Shown here: positions 24,137-32,652 of the stretch, piece by piece | Layout: every line of letters starts with the position of its first letter | Position numbering within the stretch: the first letter of the stretch is position 1 | DNA from: Nesterenkonia lutea | Lineage (GTDB): Bacteria; Actinomycetota; Actinomycetes; Actinomycetales; Micrococcaceae | Direction: 5' to 3' | DNA length: 64,000 nt | NCBI RefSeq assembly: GCF_014873955.1 | Contig: NZ_JADBED010000001.1 | Location: forward strand, 1,860,001 to 1,924,000 | The notes under the pieces: generated by a model | The model's input: the letters and a program-made list of their open reading frames with translations, nothing else | Told to the model about the DNA's origin: nothing | The model's database searches: none | Made by a program: the position numbers and the translations under genes

Positions 24137-27100
24137 GGCTGGGTCACCTGTTTCGTGTTCTCGCACAGCGGGCAGAGCGCCCCCACCAGACAACGCTGCT
24201 GGTTCGGTGCGTGGTAGGCGGCAAACTCGGCGCCGGACATGGCGCGCGCCGCCTGGGTGAGCTGCTCCATCGGCCAGCTGTCCTCGGGGCCCAGCGGGTC
24301 CTGCTTCTGGAGATCGGTCTTGGACGTCACGGTGGTGCCCACATTCAGCAGCGCTGCGCCATGTCCCGCTGAGGTGGTGGGGGGAGACTCCGTGTCATCG
24401 GAAGACCCTGCGTCATCGGCCTCGGCGAGCGCCCGGTCCACCGCGCCCAGGGCCACGAGCAGCTGGTAGGAGCCGAGCTGGCCGTGGGTGGGGATCTCGG
24501 CCTGGGTCGGCTTGTGCTTGCCGGTCTTCAGATCGATCACAAAGAGCTCCCCGGTCTCGGTGCGCTCCACTCGGTCGATCACACCGCGGATCAGCACGGT
24601 TCGGGTCTCCGGCTCTCCCCACGTGCCCGCTTCGCTCACGGGGATCTCGAGCGTGGCCTCGACCTGCAGCTCGCGGGCGATGACTTCGCGGCCCTCACGC
24701 TGCGCCGTCCCGAAGTAGCCGGCGAGCTTCTTGAGCATGACCTGTGCGCGGTTGCGATCCTTCTCGGTCTCCCAGCCCTCCTCGCGGCCCAGGCTGTCCC
24801 AGCGGGCGTCGAGCTCGTGGTCAAGCACCTCGAGCTGGGTCTCGGTGGGGTGGTGTTCGGCGATCTCGTGGATCAGGGAGCCGAGCATGCGGCTGAAGTC
24901 GGTGGCCTCCACTCCCCCGGCGGCTCCGGTGAACCATTGCAGGGGTGATTCGATCGCGTTCTGCACCGACGACGGGGACACGCGCACCGTGTCCTCAGCC
25001 TCCAGCAGCGGCTCCGTGGTGCTGAGTTCGGGCAGACCCCACCAGGTGCTGGGCTCGGCCCCGCTGAGTCCGCCGTCGGCCAGGACCGCGAGGGCCCGGG
25101 CCGCCGCCTGGCGCTGGGTCTCGGTGCTCGCCTCGGAAGCGCTGTTGGGCCCGGGCCCGCCGGCTCTGCGGGGAGCCGATCCGGCGGCGTCGTCGTCGAG
25201 TTCGGCCTGGATGCTGATCTCCAGATGGCGGCGCAGCTCCGCGATCAGCCGGGGCGCGGTGATGGGCCGCGGAATCGCCGCACTGCGCGCTTCGCGCTCC
25301 CCCGGTGGGACCACGAGATCCAGCAGCAGCGAGGGGCTCTCCTCCTGGGCATGGACGGCCACCGCGTAGAGCCGATTCTTGGCCCGGGAGACTGCGGAGG
25401 CGAAGAGCCGGTACTCGTCCTGCAACACGTTCATCCGTTTGACCAGCAGCGACTGGGCGGAGGCTTCGGCTCGGCCTTCGACCACGTCCACGAGGTGTCC
25501 GCTGCCGAGCAGCTGGCCGCGCGGGTTCAGGTTGGGCCAGGCGCCCTCCTGGAGTCCGGTGAGGATGACGGTGTCGAATTCGCGGCCTGCCGCGCTGGCG
25601 GGGGTGAGCACCTCGATGGCGGCATCCCCGGCCGAGGTCTTGGCCAGGGTGTCCATGGGCAGTTCAAGCCGTTCGATATGGTCCACGAAGCTCAGTGCCG
25701 AGGCACCGGGATTCTGGTCCGAGAAGCGCTCAGCGGCCTGGAAGAGGGCCATCACCGCGTCGAGGTCCTGGTCTGCTCGCCGGCCCTCGGCGCTCGCGCG
25801 GCGGGTCAGACCCGCCCAGTGGCGGCTGACATCGGCGGCGTTCCAGATCTCCCAGAGCAGCTCCTCGGGTCCGACCGAGGGCGAGGATGCGGCACGGCCG
25901 GCGGCGAGCATCACCGCGACCCGTTCAAGTCCGCGGGTCAGGTGCTGGAAGCGGGTCTGGCGGCGGACCTCGCTGAAGACCGGATCGGCGACATCATTGG
26001 CCGCAGCCACCAGCAGGTCATCGGAGCTGCGCGGTTCGGCGGGGGCGGGCTCAGTGGGCTCGGACCCGGTGGGCTGGGACTCGCTGGAGCCGGACTCGGC
26101 GGGGCCGGGTCCCACGGGGCCCGATGCAGTGGGCTCTGGCGTCGTGCGGATCCGCCGGCGCTCCTGGCCGCGCAGCACCTGGCGCAGACTGCGCAGGGTC
26201 ATCGAATCGGTCTCGCCATAGCGGCTGGTCAGCAGGGCCAGCACCTCGGGCAGGGCGACGGGGTGCTCGACCTCGGGATCCTTCTGCCCGGCCACCAGTC
26301 GGAGCACGCGCAGCAGCGGCCCCACGGCAGGCTCCTGGTTGAGGATGACGTCACTCATGGACTGCCGGACTGGGACGCCCTGGGTCTGGAACATCCGGAC
26401 CAGGCGCTGCAGCAGCGCACCGTTGCGCGCGATGACCGCGATCTGATCGAAGGGCACTCCGTGGCGATGATGCCGGTCCAAGACCTCTTGGAGCACGAAC
26501 TGTTCGGCCAGGTAGTCTCCGGGGACGATCTCCACCGCACAGGAACCGCGCTGATCCTCTGCCGCAGGCTCCTCGGCCTGTGTCGGAGCCAGCTCCTCGG
26601 TCTCTGTCGCGGCCGGGTCACGGACCGCTGGTGCAGCGTGCTCTGCGCGGGGGCTGCTGAGCAGCTCCAGCCAGCGCTGACGCGGCTGCTGCGGACCGGC
26701 GGGAGCGATCCTGCGCAGTGCCCTGGCATAGGCCTTTCCGACCTCGGGAGCGATCCTGTGGTTCTGCTCGAGGACCATCACCTGCGGGTCGACTCCGGGC
26801 AGCCCACCATGCGGGTCCGGGGTCATCGCTCCGGAGATGCTGCGCCGGATGATGCCATCGATCTCCGCATCGGTCTCCGGGTTCAGGCCCAGCACGCTCT
26901 CCGCGGTGACCCGGCGAGGAGACACGGTCCAGCTGCGCAGCTTGTCCGGGCGTGCGCCGCGGAAGCCCTGGACGGCGGTCTCGGCATTGGCGAAGGCCAG
27001 CACATCGGCCCCTGCGCCGATCAGCCGGAGCAGCCGGTACACCGAGGGGGTAGCTTCCTGCAGATCATCGACGACGATGCGCCGCAGCCGCTGCCGCTCG

Positions 27101-27822
27101 GTCGCGAGGAAGTCGGGGTTCTCCTCGAGCAGGTTGCAGGCCTCGTTGATCAGCCCTGCCGGATCGAACGCATCGGCGTTGGCGCCGGCATCGAGATCCT
27201 CGCGGTAGCGCTCGTAGAGCTCTGCGGCAGCGGCCCATTCTGGTCGCCTGCACTGCTCGGCGAGGCCGCGGAGCTGTTCCGGGGAGACCCCGTATTCGGC
27301 GGCGCGGTCGAAGAGTTCGCGGATCTCTTTGCGGAACCCGTCGGTGCCCGCTGCTTCCTGCAGCGAGGCCGGCCATTCGATCAGCGGCAGCCCGCCGGAT
27401 CCGCCCGCCGCCAGCAGTTCGCGGATGATGCTGTCCTGCTCCGCGCCGGAGAGCAGCCGGGGCCGGCGCGCCTGGAAGCTGAGGATCTCCCGGCGCCTGG
27501 CCTCCCCGAGCAGCCAGAAGGCGTAGGAGGAGAAGGATCGCGAGGGCTGTTCGGAGAGGGAGCCGCCGCGAGAACTGGTGTCACGCGCCGCCCAGGCTGA
27601 CTCGATCTCATTTCGCAGGACCGCCGAGGTGGCCCGGGTAGGCGAGAGGACCAGCAGCCGCGAGGAGTCCTGGCCGGACTCCAGGTGGCGCAGCGCGAGC
27701 TCAGCCACCAGCGTGGACTTTCCGCTGCCGGGGCCCCCGAAACTGAGGATCGGCCCATGTCCAGCGCGAGCGGCGGCGTCGAGCACCTGCTGCTGAGACT
27801 CATCGAACTCCATGATGCTCAT
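24133..27822 (-). CDS. adnA: AdnA-like helicase-nuclease subunit
   Basis: This is the 1229-aa partner of AdnB. Walker A is GGPGSGKST. Motif II reads V-V-D-D-L-Q-E instead of DExQD, as in the weaker motor of mycobacterial AdnA. A nuclease core (FVIDLKTGK) lies near the C-terminus, followed by a Cys-containing end (C-L-V-G-A-L-C-P-L-C) that might bind metal. An insertion rich in Gly/Pro/Glu/Ser repeats lies mid-protein (near 26040-26140). No Shine-Dalgarno precedes the ATG at 27822; a second ATG is at 27813. It is coupled to adnB and divergent from the DnaQ-like gene. Confidence 0.9.
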   Translation of the reverse strand: MSIMEFDESQQQVLDAAARAGHGPILSFGGPGSGKSTLVAELALRHLESGQDSSRLLVLSPTRATSAVLRNEIESAWAARDTSSRGGSLSEQPSRSFSSYAFWLLGEARRREILSFQARRPRLLSGAEQDSIIRELLAAGGSGGLPLIEWPASLQEAAGTDGFRKEIRELFDRAAEYGVSPEQLRGLAEQCRRPEWAAAAELYERYREDLDAGANADAFDPAGLINEACNLLEENPDFLATERQRLRRIVVDDLQEATPSVYRLLRLIGAGADVLAFANAETAVQGFRGARPDKLRSWTVSPRRVTAESVLGLNPETDAEIDGIIRRSISGAMTPDPHGGLPGVDPQVMVLEQNHRIAPEVGKAYARALRRIAPAGPQQPRQRWLELLSSPRAEHAAPAVRDPAATETEELAPTQAEEPAAEDQRGSCAVEIVPGDYLAEQFVLQEVLDRHHRHGVPFDQIAVIARNGALLQRLVRMFQTQGVPVRQSMSDVILNQEPAVGPLLRVLRLVAGQKDPEVEHPVALPEVLALLTSRYGETDSMTLRSLRQVLRGQERRRIRTTPEPTASGPVGPGPAESGSSESQPTGSEPTEPAPAEPRSSDDLLVAAANDVADPVFSEVRRQTRFQHLTRGLERVAVMLAAGRAASSPSVGPEELLWEIWNAADVSRHWAGLTRRASAEGRRADQDLDAVMALFQAAERFSDQNPGASALSFVDHIERLELPMDTLAKTSAGDAAIEVLTPASAAGREFDTVILTGLQEGAWPNLNPRGQLLGSGHLVDVVEGRAEASAQSLLVKRMNVLQDEYRLFASAVSRAKNRLYAVAVHAQEESPSLLLDLVVPPGEREARSAAIPRPITAPRLIAELRRHLEISIQAELDDDAAGSAPRRAGGPGPNSASEASTETQRQAAARALAVLADGGLSGAEPSTWWGLPELSTTEPLLEAEDTVRVSPSSVQNAIESPLQWFTGAAGGVEATDFSRMLGSLIHEIAEHHPTETQLEVLDHELDARWDSLGREEGWETEKDRNRAQVMLKKLAGYFGTAQREGREVIARELQVEATLEIPVSEAGTWGEPETRTVLIRGVIDRVERTETGELFVIDLKTGKHKPTQAEIPTHGQLGSYQLLVALGAVDRALAEADDAGSSDDTESPPTTSAGHGAALLNVGTTVTSKTDLQKQDPLGPEDSWPMEQLTQAARAMSGAEFAAYHAPNQQRCLVGALCPLCENTKQVTQP

Positions 27823-27879
27823 TCAATCAGAGGGGGTGGACACGACCGGCTGCCGCGGCGCCATGTCCCACCTGCGCGC

Positions 27880-27885
27880 TACCGT
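27880..27885 (+). promoter_or_regulatory. -10 box for the DnaQ-like gene, shared palindrome with adnA side
   Basis: TACCGT is followed by six bases and the ATG at 27892 (leaderless layout). The overlapping bases 27881-27886 read TACGGT on the minus strand, so the same spot could serve a divergent promoter for adnA, whose start is 58 bases away. Confidence 0.45.
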
Positions 27886-27891
27886 AGTGTC

Positions 27892-28677
27892 ATGGCCGAG
27901 ACCCCCGCACTCTTCGAGATCACTCCCAGCACCGACTCCTGGCACACCCGGCGTCGCGTCGGGTTTGACCTGGAGACCACGTCCCGAGACCCCCGCGTGG
28001 CCCGGATCGTCTCTGCTGCGCTGGTGATCTTCGACGCCGAGGTCGAAGGACAGGCTGCGGCGGACTCGGACTCGCGCGCGGCCCCTGGCCCCGCCGGCCC
28101 CGGCCCCACCGAGCGCGTCGTCCGCACCCGGGAGTGGCTGGTCGATCCCGGGGTGGAGATCCCCGCCGAGACCACCGCCATCCATGGCATCTCCACGGAG
28201 CATGCCCAGGCCAACGGGCAGCCGGCGGCGGAGGCGGTTGCGCAGATCACCACTGCCCTGGCGCAGGAGTTCGCCGAGGGCAACGCCGTGGTCGTGATGA
28301 ACGCCCCCTATGACTTCACTGTGCTCAAATACGAGGCGCAGCGGCACGGGGTGGAGTTCCCGGAACCTGTCGGGATCATCGATCCGCTGGTGATCGACAA
28401 GCAGGTGGACAAGTATCGACGCGGCAAACGCACGCTGAGTCACATGTGCATGCATTATGAGGTGGCGCTCGACGGTGCCCACTCGGCAGCCCCGGACGCC
28501 TGGGCCGCCGTGGAGGTGGCGGCATGTCAGGCCGGGAGGTTCCCCCAGCTCCAGATCCCGGCCACCGAGCTGCACCAGCTTCAGGCTGAGTGGAAGGTCG
28601 GTCAGTCCGCGGACCTGCAGGAGTACCTGCGCCGCACGCGGCCGGACGCCGAGGTCAGCCCTGACTGGCCGGTGTGA
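27892..28677 (+). CDS. DnaQ-like 3'-5' exonuclease (DNA polymerase III epsilon type)
   Basis: This 261-aa DEDDh exonuclease has Exo I (F-D-L-E-T-T), Exo II (VVMNAPYDFTVL) and Exo III with the catalytic His (A-H-S-A-A-P-D-A). The linker AIHGISTEHA is typical of the DnaQ superfamily. Stand-alone versions in actinobacteria are thought to act in proofreading or repair. An Ala/Pro/Gly insertion lies between Exo I and the next strand. The start is set by TACCGT-N6-ATG; the frame extends upstream but over adnA. Its 3' end overlaps the convergent FGE gene by 23 bases. Confidence 0.92.
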   Translation: MAETPALFEITPSTDSWHTRRRVGFDLETTSRDPRVARIVSAALVIFDAEVEGQAAADSDSRAAPGPAGPGPTERVVRTREWLVDPGVEIPAETTAIHGISTEHAQANGQPAAEAVAQITTALAQEFAEGNAVVVMNAPYDFTVLKYEAQRHGVEFPEPVGIIDPLVIDKQVDKYRRGKRTLSHMCMHYEVALDGAHSAAPDAWAAVEVAACQAGRFPQLQIPATELHQLQAEWKVGQSADLQEYLRRTRPDAEVSPDWPV

Positions 28678-29647
28678 AGGCCAGCCGGAAACCGGTGTGA
28701 CCCAGCGAGCTGTCGGCGGAGGCTGAGGTCCGCGCCGAGGTGCGGTAGCGCCTGCAGTAGGAGCTGTGGCACATATAGGATCCGCCGCGCATCACGGGCT
28801 CGGCGGATGCGCCGCGTGACCCCTGCGCGTCGGTCCCTGCGTCGGCGAGCTCCGAGCTCGTCCACTCCCAGACATTGCCTGTGGTGTTGTAAAGCCCGAA
28901 GCCGTTCGGCGCGAAGGAGCTCACCGGCTGGGTGCCCACCGGACCGTCGGCCGCGTCCGGGAACTCGCCGGGAAAGATGTTCATCCGGCGCTGGCCGCCG
29001 GGGTCACGGACATCCCCCCAGGGGTAGGGCTGCTGCTCCAGTCCCCCGCGGGAGGCGTACTCCCATTCCGCCTCGGTGGGCAGGCGGGCCCCCACCCACG
29101 CGGCGTAGGCCAGTGCGTCACGCTGAGAGACGTGGGTCACTGGGTGATCCTCCCGGCCGCGCACCTCAGATCCTGGTCCTTCGGGCGCGAACCAGGAGGC
29201 TCCCGGGACCTGCCGCCACCACGGCGTGGATGATTCCGGCGCCCGGGCCCGTGCACGCTGCTCGTCGGTGAGCAGACCCTGGAAGACCAGTGAATCCCCG
29301 TACCTCTCGGCATCTGTGACATGTCCGGTGGCCTGCACGAACCGTGCGAACTCGGCCACGGTGGCGGCGGTGGCGCTGATCGCGAAGCCCTCGAGATGCA
29401 CCCTCCGCACCGGTCCTTCACCGTCGGAGGGGTAGGCCAGTGCCTCCTCGCTGCCCATCCGAAACTCCGCAGGGCCGAGCCCGATGAGCTGCAGCTGCGC
29501 GGAGGCCGCGGTAGCCAGCTGTGGCACCAGCGCGGCCTTCGCCGCTGAGTCTGTTGTGGAGCGCGCCGGCGTCGTCGTCGACCCGGGAGCGGTACGGCTG
29601 GGACCGCAGCAGGAGCCTGCCACCGGGTCTGATTCTGCGGTGCTCAT
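28655..29647 (-). CDS. Formylglycine-generating enzyme (sulfatase-modifying factor)
   Basis: This 330-aa FGE oxidises a Cys in sulfatases to formylglycine in the cytoplasm. The SUMF1 fold is clear (LPTEAEWEYASRGG, GNVWEWT, GHTGFRL). Both copper-binding active-site cysteines are present in GGSYMCHSSYCRRYR (Cys293 and Cys298), so it should be a true FGE. The N-terminus is odd: it carries C-C-G-P-S-R (residues 13-18), which matches the enzyme's own C-x-P-x-R target motif. The ATG at 29647 has AGGAGG eight bases upstream. It is divergent from choline sulfatase, its probable substrate. Confidence 0.95.
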   Translation of the reverse strand: MSTAESDPVAGSCCGPSRTAPGSTTTPARSTTDSAAKAALVPQLATAASAQLQLIGLGPAEFRMGSEEALAYPSDGEGPVRRVHLEGFAISATAATVAEFARFVQATGHVTDAERYGDSLVFQGLLTDEQRARARAPESSTPWWRQVPGASWFAPEGPGSEVRGREDHPVTHVSQRDALAYAAWVGARLPTEAEWEYASRGGLEQQPYPWGDVRDPGGQRRMNIFPGEFPDAADGPVGTQPVSSFAPNGFGLYNTTGNVWEWTSSELADAGTDAQGSRGASAEPVMRGGSYMCHSSYCRRYRTSARTSASADSSLGHTGFRLAFTPASQG

Positions 29648-29801
29648 CCTGCTGACCTCCTGGGCCGTCGACTGTCTCGAGGCCACCCACCAGGTTCGCT
29701 GGGTGGTTGCTGATGGTGCCCTGTAGCCTGGCCGGGCGTGCCGCTTGCACTCAGGCGCGCGAACACTCATTCCAGTGCTCACTACGAAGGAGGGACACAC
29801 T

Positions 29802-31445
29802 ATGTCTGACAACCAGAACATCTCACACCACACCGGAACCGTGTCCCCGCCGGAGCACGCATCCACCGTCTCGCCTGCTGCTGAGGTGTCCCCTCCCAAC
29901 ACTGTCTCACCTCCGAACATCGTGGTCATCCAGGCTGATCAGATGGCAGCCCAGGCGCTCGGCGCCTATGGCGACGCCGCGGCCAGGACCCCGAACATCG
30001 ACGCACTGGCCGAGCAGGGCGCCGTGTTCGACCGCGCCTACTGCAATTCTCCGCTGTGCGCCCCATCCCGCGCCTCGATGATGACCGGTGTCATGCCTTC
30101 GGAGCTGGGCTGCTTCGACAACGGGGACGACTTCCCCTCCTCGGTGCCGACCTTCGCGCACCGCCTGCGTCATGTCGGCTATCACACTGCTCTGGTGGGC
30201 CGGATGCACTTCCTCGGCGCGGACCAGCACCACGGCTTCGAGGAGCGGCTGACCACGGACGTCTACCCGGCGGACCTGGACATGGTCCCGGACTGGACGC
30301 TGCCGCTGGATCAGAAGCTGCAGTGGTACCACGACGCCGACGCCGTCTTCTCAGCGGGCGTCTCCCGGGCCTCGGTCCAGCAGGACTTCGACGACGAGGT
30401 GGGTTTCCGCACGCTGCGCCACCTCAATGACCGGGTCCGCGCGAACCAGGCGGCCGCGTCCGCAGGTGAGCAGCCGCAGCCCTTCCTCATGGTGAGCAGC
30501 TTCATCCACCCGCATGATCCCTATGAGCCGCCGCAGGAGCACTGGGATCGGTTCGCCGAGGGCGAGATCCCGGATCCGGCGCATCCCGAGGTCCCCGACG
30601 CCGCGGAGGACCCGCACAGCCACCGGCTGCGCGCGATGAGCGGCTTCGATCTCCGCGACCCGGACATCGAGCAGGTCCGAAGGGCTCGGCGGGCCTACTA
30701 CGCCGCGGTCAGCTACATCGATGATCACGTGGGCAGGATCCGCGAGCGCCTGGAGACCCTCGGGCTCAGCGAGAACACCGTCATCCTGGTGACCTCGGAC
30801 CACGGGGACATGCTCGGGGAGAAGGGCCTCTGGTACAAGATGTCCCCCTATGAGCGGTCCTCCCGAGTGCCGCTCATCGTTTCCGGTCCGGAGCACCTGG
30901 TCCCCCAGGGCCGGTATCAGACCCCGGTCTCGCTGCTCGACCTGATGCCCACACTGGTGGATCTCGCCGGAGCACGCGAGCCGAGATCAGGCGGAGACTC
31001 CGTGCTGGAGATCGCCCGGCGCGAGCAGACGGGCGAGATGGGAACCGAGGACCGGCCCGTGATCATCGAGTACCTGGCCGAGGGGACCTATCGGCCGCAG
31101 CTGACGATCGTGCGCGGGCAGTACAAGTACGTGCTCTGCCCGGGTGATCCGGAGCAGCTCTTCGACCTCGTCGCCGACCCGGATGAGCTGTACAACGCGG
31201 CTCGCGAGCCCAAGCACGCGGGTCGGGTGGCCCAGCTCCACGGCGAGCTCGATGCTCGCTATGACCTGACCGCGCTGGAGGCCGGGATCCTGGAGAGTCA
31301 GGATCAGCGCCGCCTGGTCGCCGAGGCGCTCTCGATGGGCCGCATCCGCGCCTTCGACCACAACCCGGAGCCGGAGCAGCGCTATGTGCGCGGTGACTTC
31401 TGGAGCGCCCTGGAGTTCGGCACGATCCGGGACGCCAGCCGCTGA
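29802..31445 (+). CDS. betC: Choline-sulfatase
   Basis: This type I sulfatase of 547 aa releases choline from choline-O-sulfate, feeding glycine betaine synthesis or use of C, N and S. The formylglycine motif is C86-A-P-S-R in YCNSPLCAPSRASMMTG. Choline sulfatase-specific stretches are GFEERLTTDVYPAD, WYHDADAVFSAG and SSFIHPHDPYEPP, and metal ligands occur in the VVIQADQ strand and VTSDHGDMLGE. The ATG at 29802 follows GAAGGAGG. The first 36 residues are a low-complexity Val-Ser-Pro-Pro leader and not a signal peptide. The FGE gene lies head-to-head. Confidence 0.93.
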   Translation: MSDNQNISHHTGTVSPPEHASTVSPAAEVSPPNTVSPPNIVVIQADQMAAQALGAYGDAAARTPNIDALAEQGAVFDRAYCNSPLCAPSRASMMTGVMPSELGCFDNGDDFPSSVPTFAHRLRHVGYHTALVGRMHFLGADQHHGFEERLTTDVYPADLDMVPDWTLPLDQKLQWYHDADAVFSAGVSRASVQQDFDDEVGFRTLRHLNDRVRANQAAASAGEQPQPFLMVSSFIHPHDPYEPPQEHWDRFAEGEIPDPAHPEVPDAAEDPHSHRLRAMSGFDLRDPDIEQVRRARRAYYAAVSYIDDHVGRIRERLETLGLSENTVILVTSDHGDMLGEKGLWYKMSPYERSSRVPLIVSGPEHLVPQGRYQTPVSLLDLMPTLVDLAGAREPRSGGDSVLEIARREQTGEMGTEDRPVIIEYLAEGTYRPQLTIVRGQYKYVLCPGDPEQLFDLVADPDELYNAAREPKHAGRVAQLHGELDARYDLTALEAGILESQDQRRLVAEALSMGRIRAFDHNPEPEQRYVRGDFWSALEFGTIRDASR

Positions 31446-31466
31446 GTTGAGCTGACCAGCTCATCC

Positions 31467-31530
31467 ATTGGGCGGATAAGGGTGGAATGACCGCTGAGGC
31501 CCCGCGTCATTCCACCCTTTTCTGCCCAAT
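31467..31530. repeat. Long inverted repeat after choline-sulfatase
   Basis: The 25-bp arms (31467-31491 and 31506-31530) begin ATTGGGC and contain AAGGGTGGAATGAC, with two mismatches and a 14-base loop. It lies 22 bases after the betC stop and ends 35 bases before the -10 of the next gene. It may act as a terminator of betC, but the arms are unusually long and end without a T run. Confidence 0.85.
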
Positions 31531-31564
31531 CGGTGCCGGGGTCCCAGTGCGCCGGGACCGACGG

Positions 31565-31570
31565 TAAGAT
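31565..31570 (+). promoter_or_regulatory. -10 box for the alcohol dehydrogenase gene
   Basis: TAAGAT is followed by eight bases and the ATG at 31579. No ribosome-binding site is seen, so the transcript is probably leaderless or nearly so. Confidence 0.45.
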
Positions 31571-31578
31571 CCATCCTC

Positions 31579-32622
31579 ATGCGCGCCATGGTGATGACCG
31601 AGATCGCAGGACCCCTGAATGTCCAGGAGGTGCCCGATCCCACTCCGCCCCGCGACGGGGTCGTGGTGGAGGTCCATGCCACCGGACTCTGCGGCAGCGA
31701 CTGGCATGCCTGGGCCGGGCACGAGGACATCGTCCTGCCCCACGTGCCCGGGCATGAGCTCGCCGGGATCATCTCCTCCGTGGGACCGGACGTGCAGAAC
31801 TGGTCCGTGGGAGACCGCGTCACGGTGCCCTTCGTGTGCGGCTGCGGCGCCTGTGACTGGTGTCTGTCCGGCAATGCGCAGGTCTGCCCTGATCAGCAGC
31901 AGCCCGGCTTCACCGGCTGGGGTTCCTTCGCCGAGCACGTCGCGCTGCACGCGGCAGACACCAATCTCGTGGCGATCCCCGAGGCTGTCTCCTTCGAGGC
32001 CGCGGCGGCGCTGGGCTGCCGGTTCGCCACCGCATACCGGGCGCTGACCGCCCGAGCCGGCATCAGCGCCGGGGAATGGGTCACCGTGGTGGGCGCCGGA
32101 GGCGTGGGGCTGAGCGCGGTGATGATCGCCAAGGCCCTGCGGGCCCGGGTGATCGCGGTGGACCGCAGCACACAGGCGCTGGAGGCCGCCCAGGACCTCG
32201 GGGCTGATCACGTGGTCCTCGCCGAGGGTCAGGACGTGCCCGGGGCAGTCCGGGAGCTCACCGGCGAGGGCAGCCACGTGGGGATCGACGCGGTCGGCAG
32301 CGAACAGACCTGCGCGACCTCGATCCTGGGCCTGCGCCGCCGCGGCCGGCACGTCCAGATCGGTCTGCTTCCCACCGAGACCGGAATGTCTCAGGTCCCG
32401 ATGGCACGCGCCATCGCCTGGGAGCTCGATCTGCTCGGCAGCCACGGCATGGCCGCAGCGGACTATCCCGGCATGCTGGCCCTGATCGCCGAAGGCACGC
32501 TGCGCCCGCAGGACCTCATCGAACGCGTGGTGGGACTTGAGGAGGCGGCCACGCTGCTGCCCGATCAGCCCAGGGCAGCGACCCCGGGCATGACGATGAT
32601 CAACCCCAGGCTCGGAAGCTGA
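31579..32622 (+). CDS. Zinc-dependent alcohol dehydrogenase (MDR family)
   Basis: This 347-aa medium-chain dehydrogenase has catalytic zinc ligands C-G-S-D (Cys near 37) and G-H-E (near 60). A structural zinc lobe has four cysteines (C-G-C-G-A-C-D-W-C ... V-C), and the Rossmann motif is GAGGVGLSAV near 174. NAD(P)-dependent oxidation of an alcohol or polyol is expected; the substrate is not predictable. It resembles the L-threonine/sorbitol dehydrogenase-like branch. It is separated from betC by the long inverted repeat and has its own -10 box, so it is likely an independent unit. It converges with hemL at a 30-base gap. Confidence 0.9.
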   Translation: MRAMVMTEIAGPLNVQEVPDPTPPRDGVVVEVHATGLCGSDWHAWAGHEDIVLPHVPGHELAGIISSVGPDVQNWSVGDRVTVPFVCGCGACDWCLSGNAQVCPDQQQPGFTGWGSFAEHVALHAADTNLVAIPEAVSFEAAAALGCRFATAYRALTARAGISAGEWVTVVGAGGVGLSAVMIAKALRARVIAVDRSTQALEAAQDLGADHVVLAEGQDVPGAVRELTGEGSHVGIDAVGSEQTCATSILGLRRRGRHVQIGLLPTETGMSQVPMARAIAWELDLLGSHGMAAADYPGMLALIAEGTLRPQDLIERVVGLEEAATLLPDQPRAATPGMTMINPRLGS

Positions 32623-32652
32623 GCCGATCCTTCAAACCTGAAACCTGAATCC

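Noticed and set aside
25225..27600. A 791-codon plus-strand frame opposite adnA
   Set aside because: It has no recognisable motif and lies entirely within the coding region of adnA, which has helicase and nuclease signatures.
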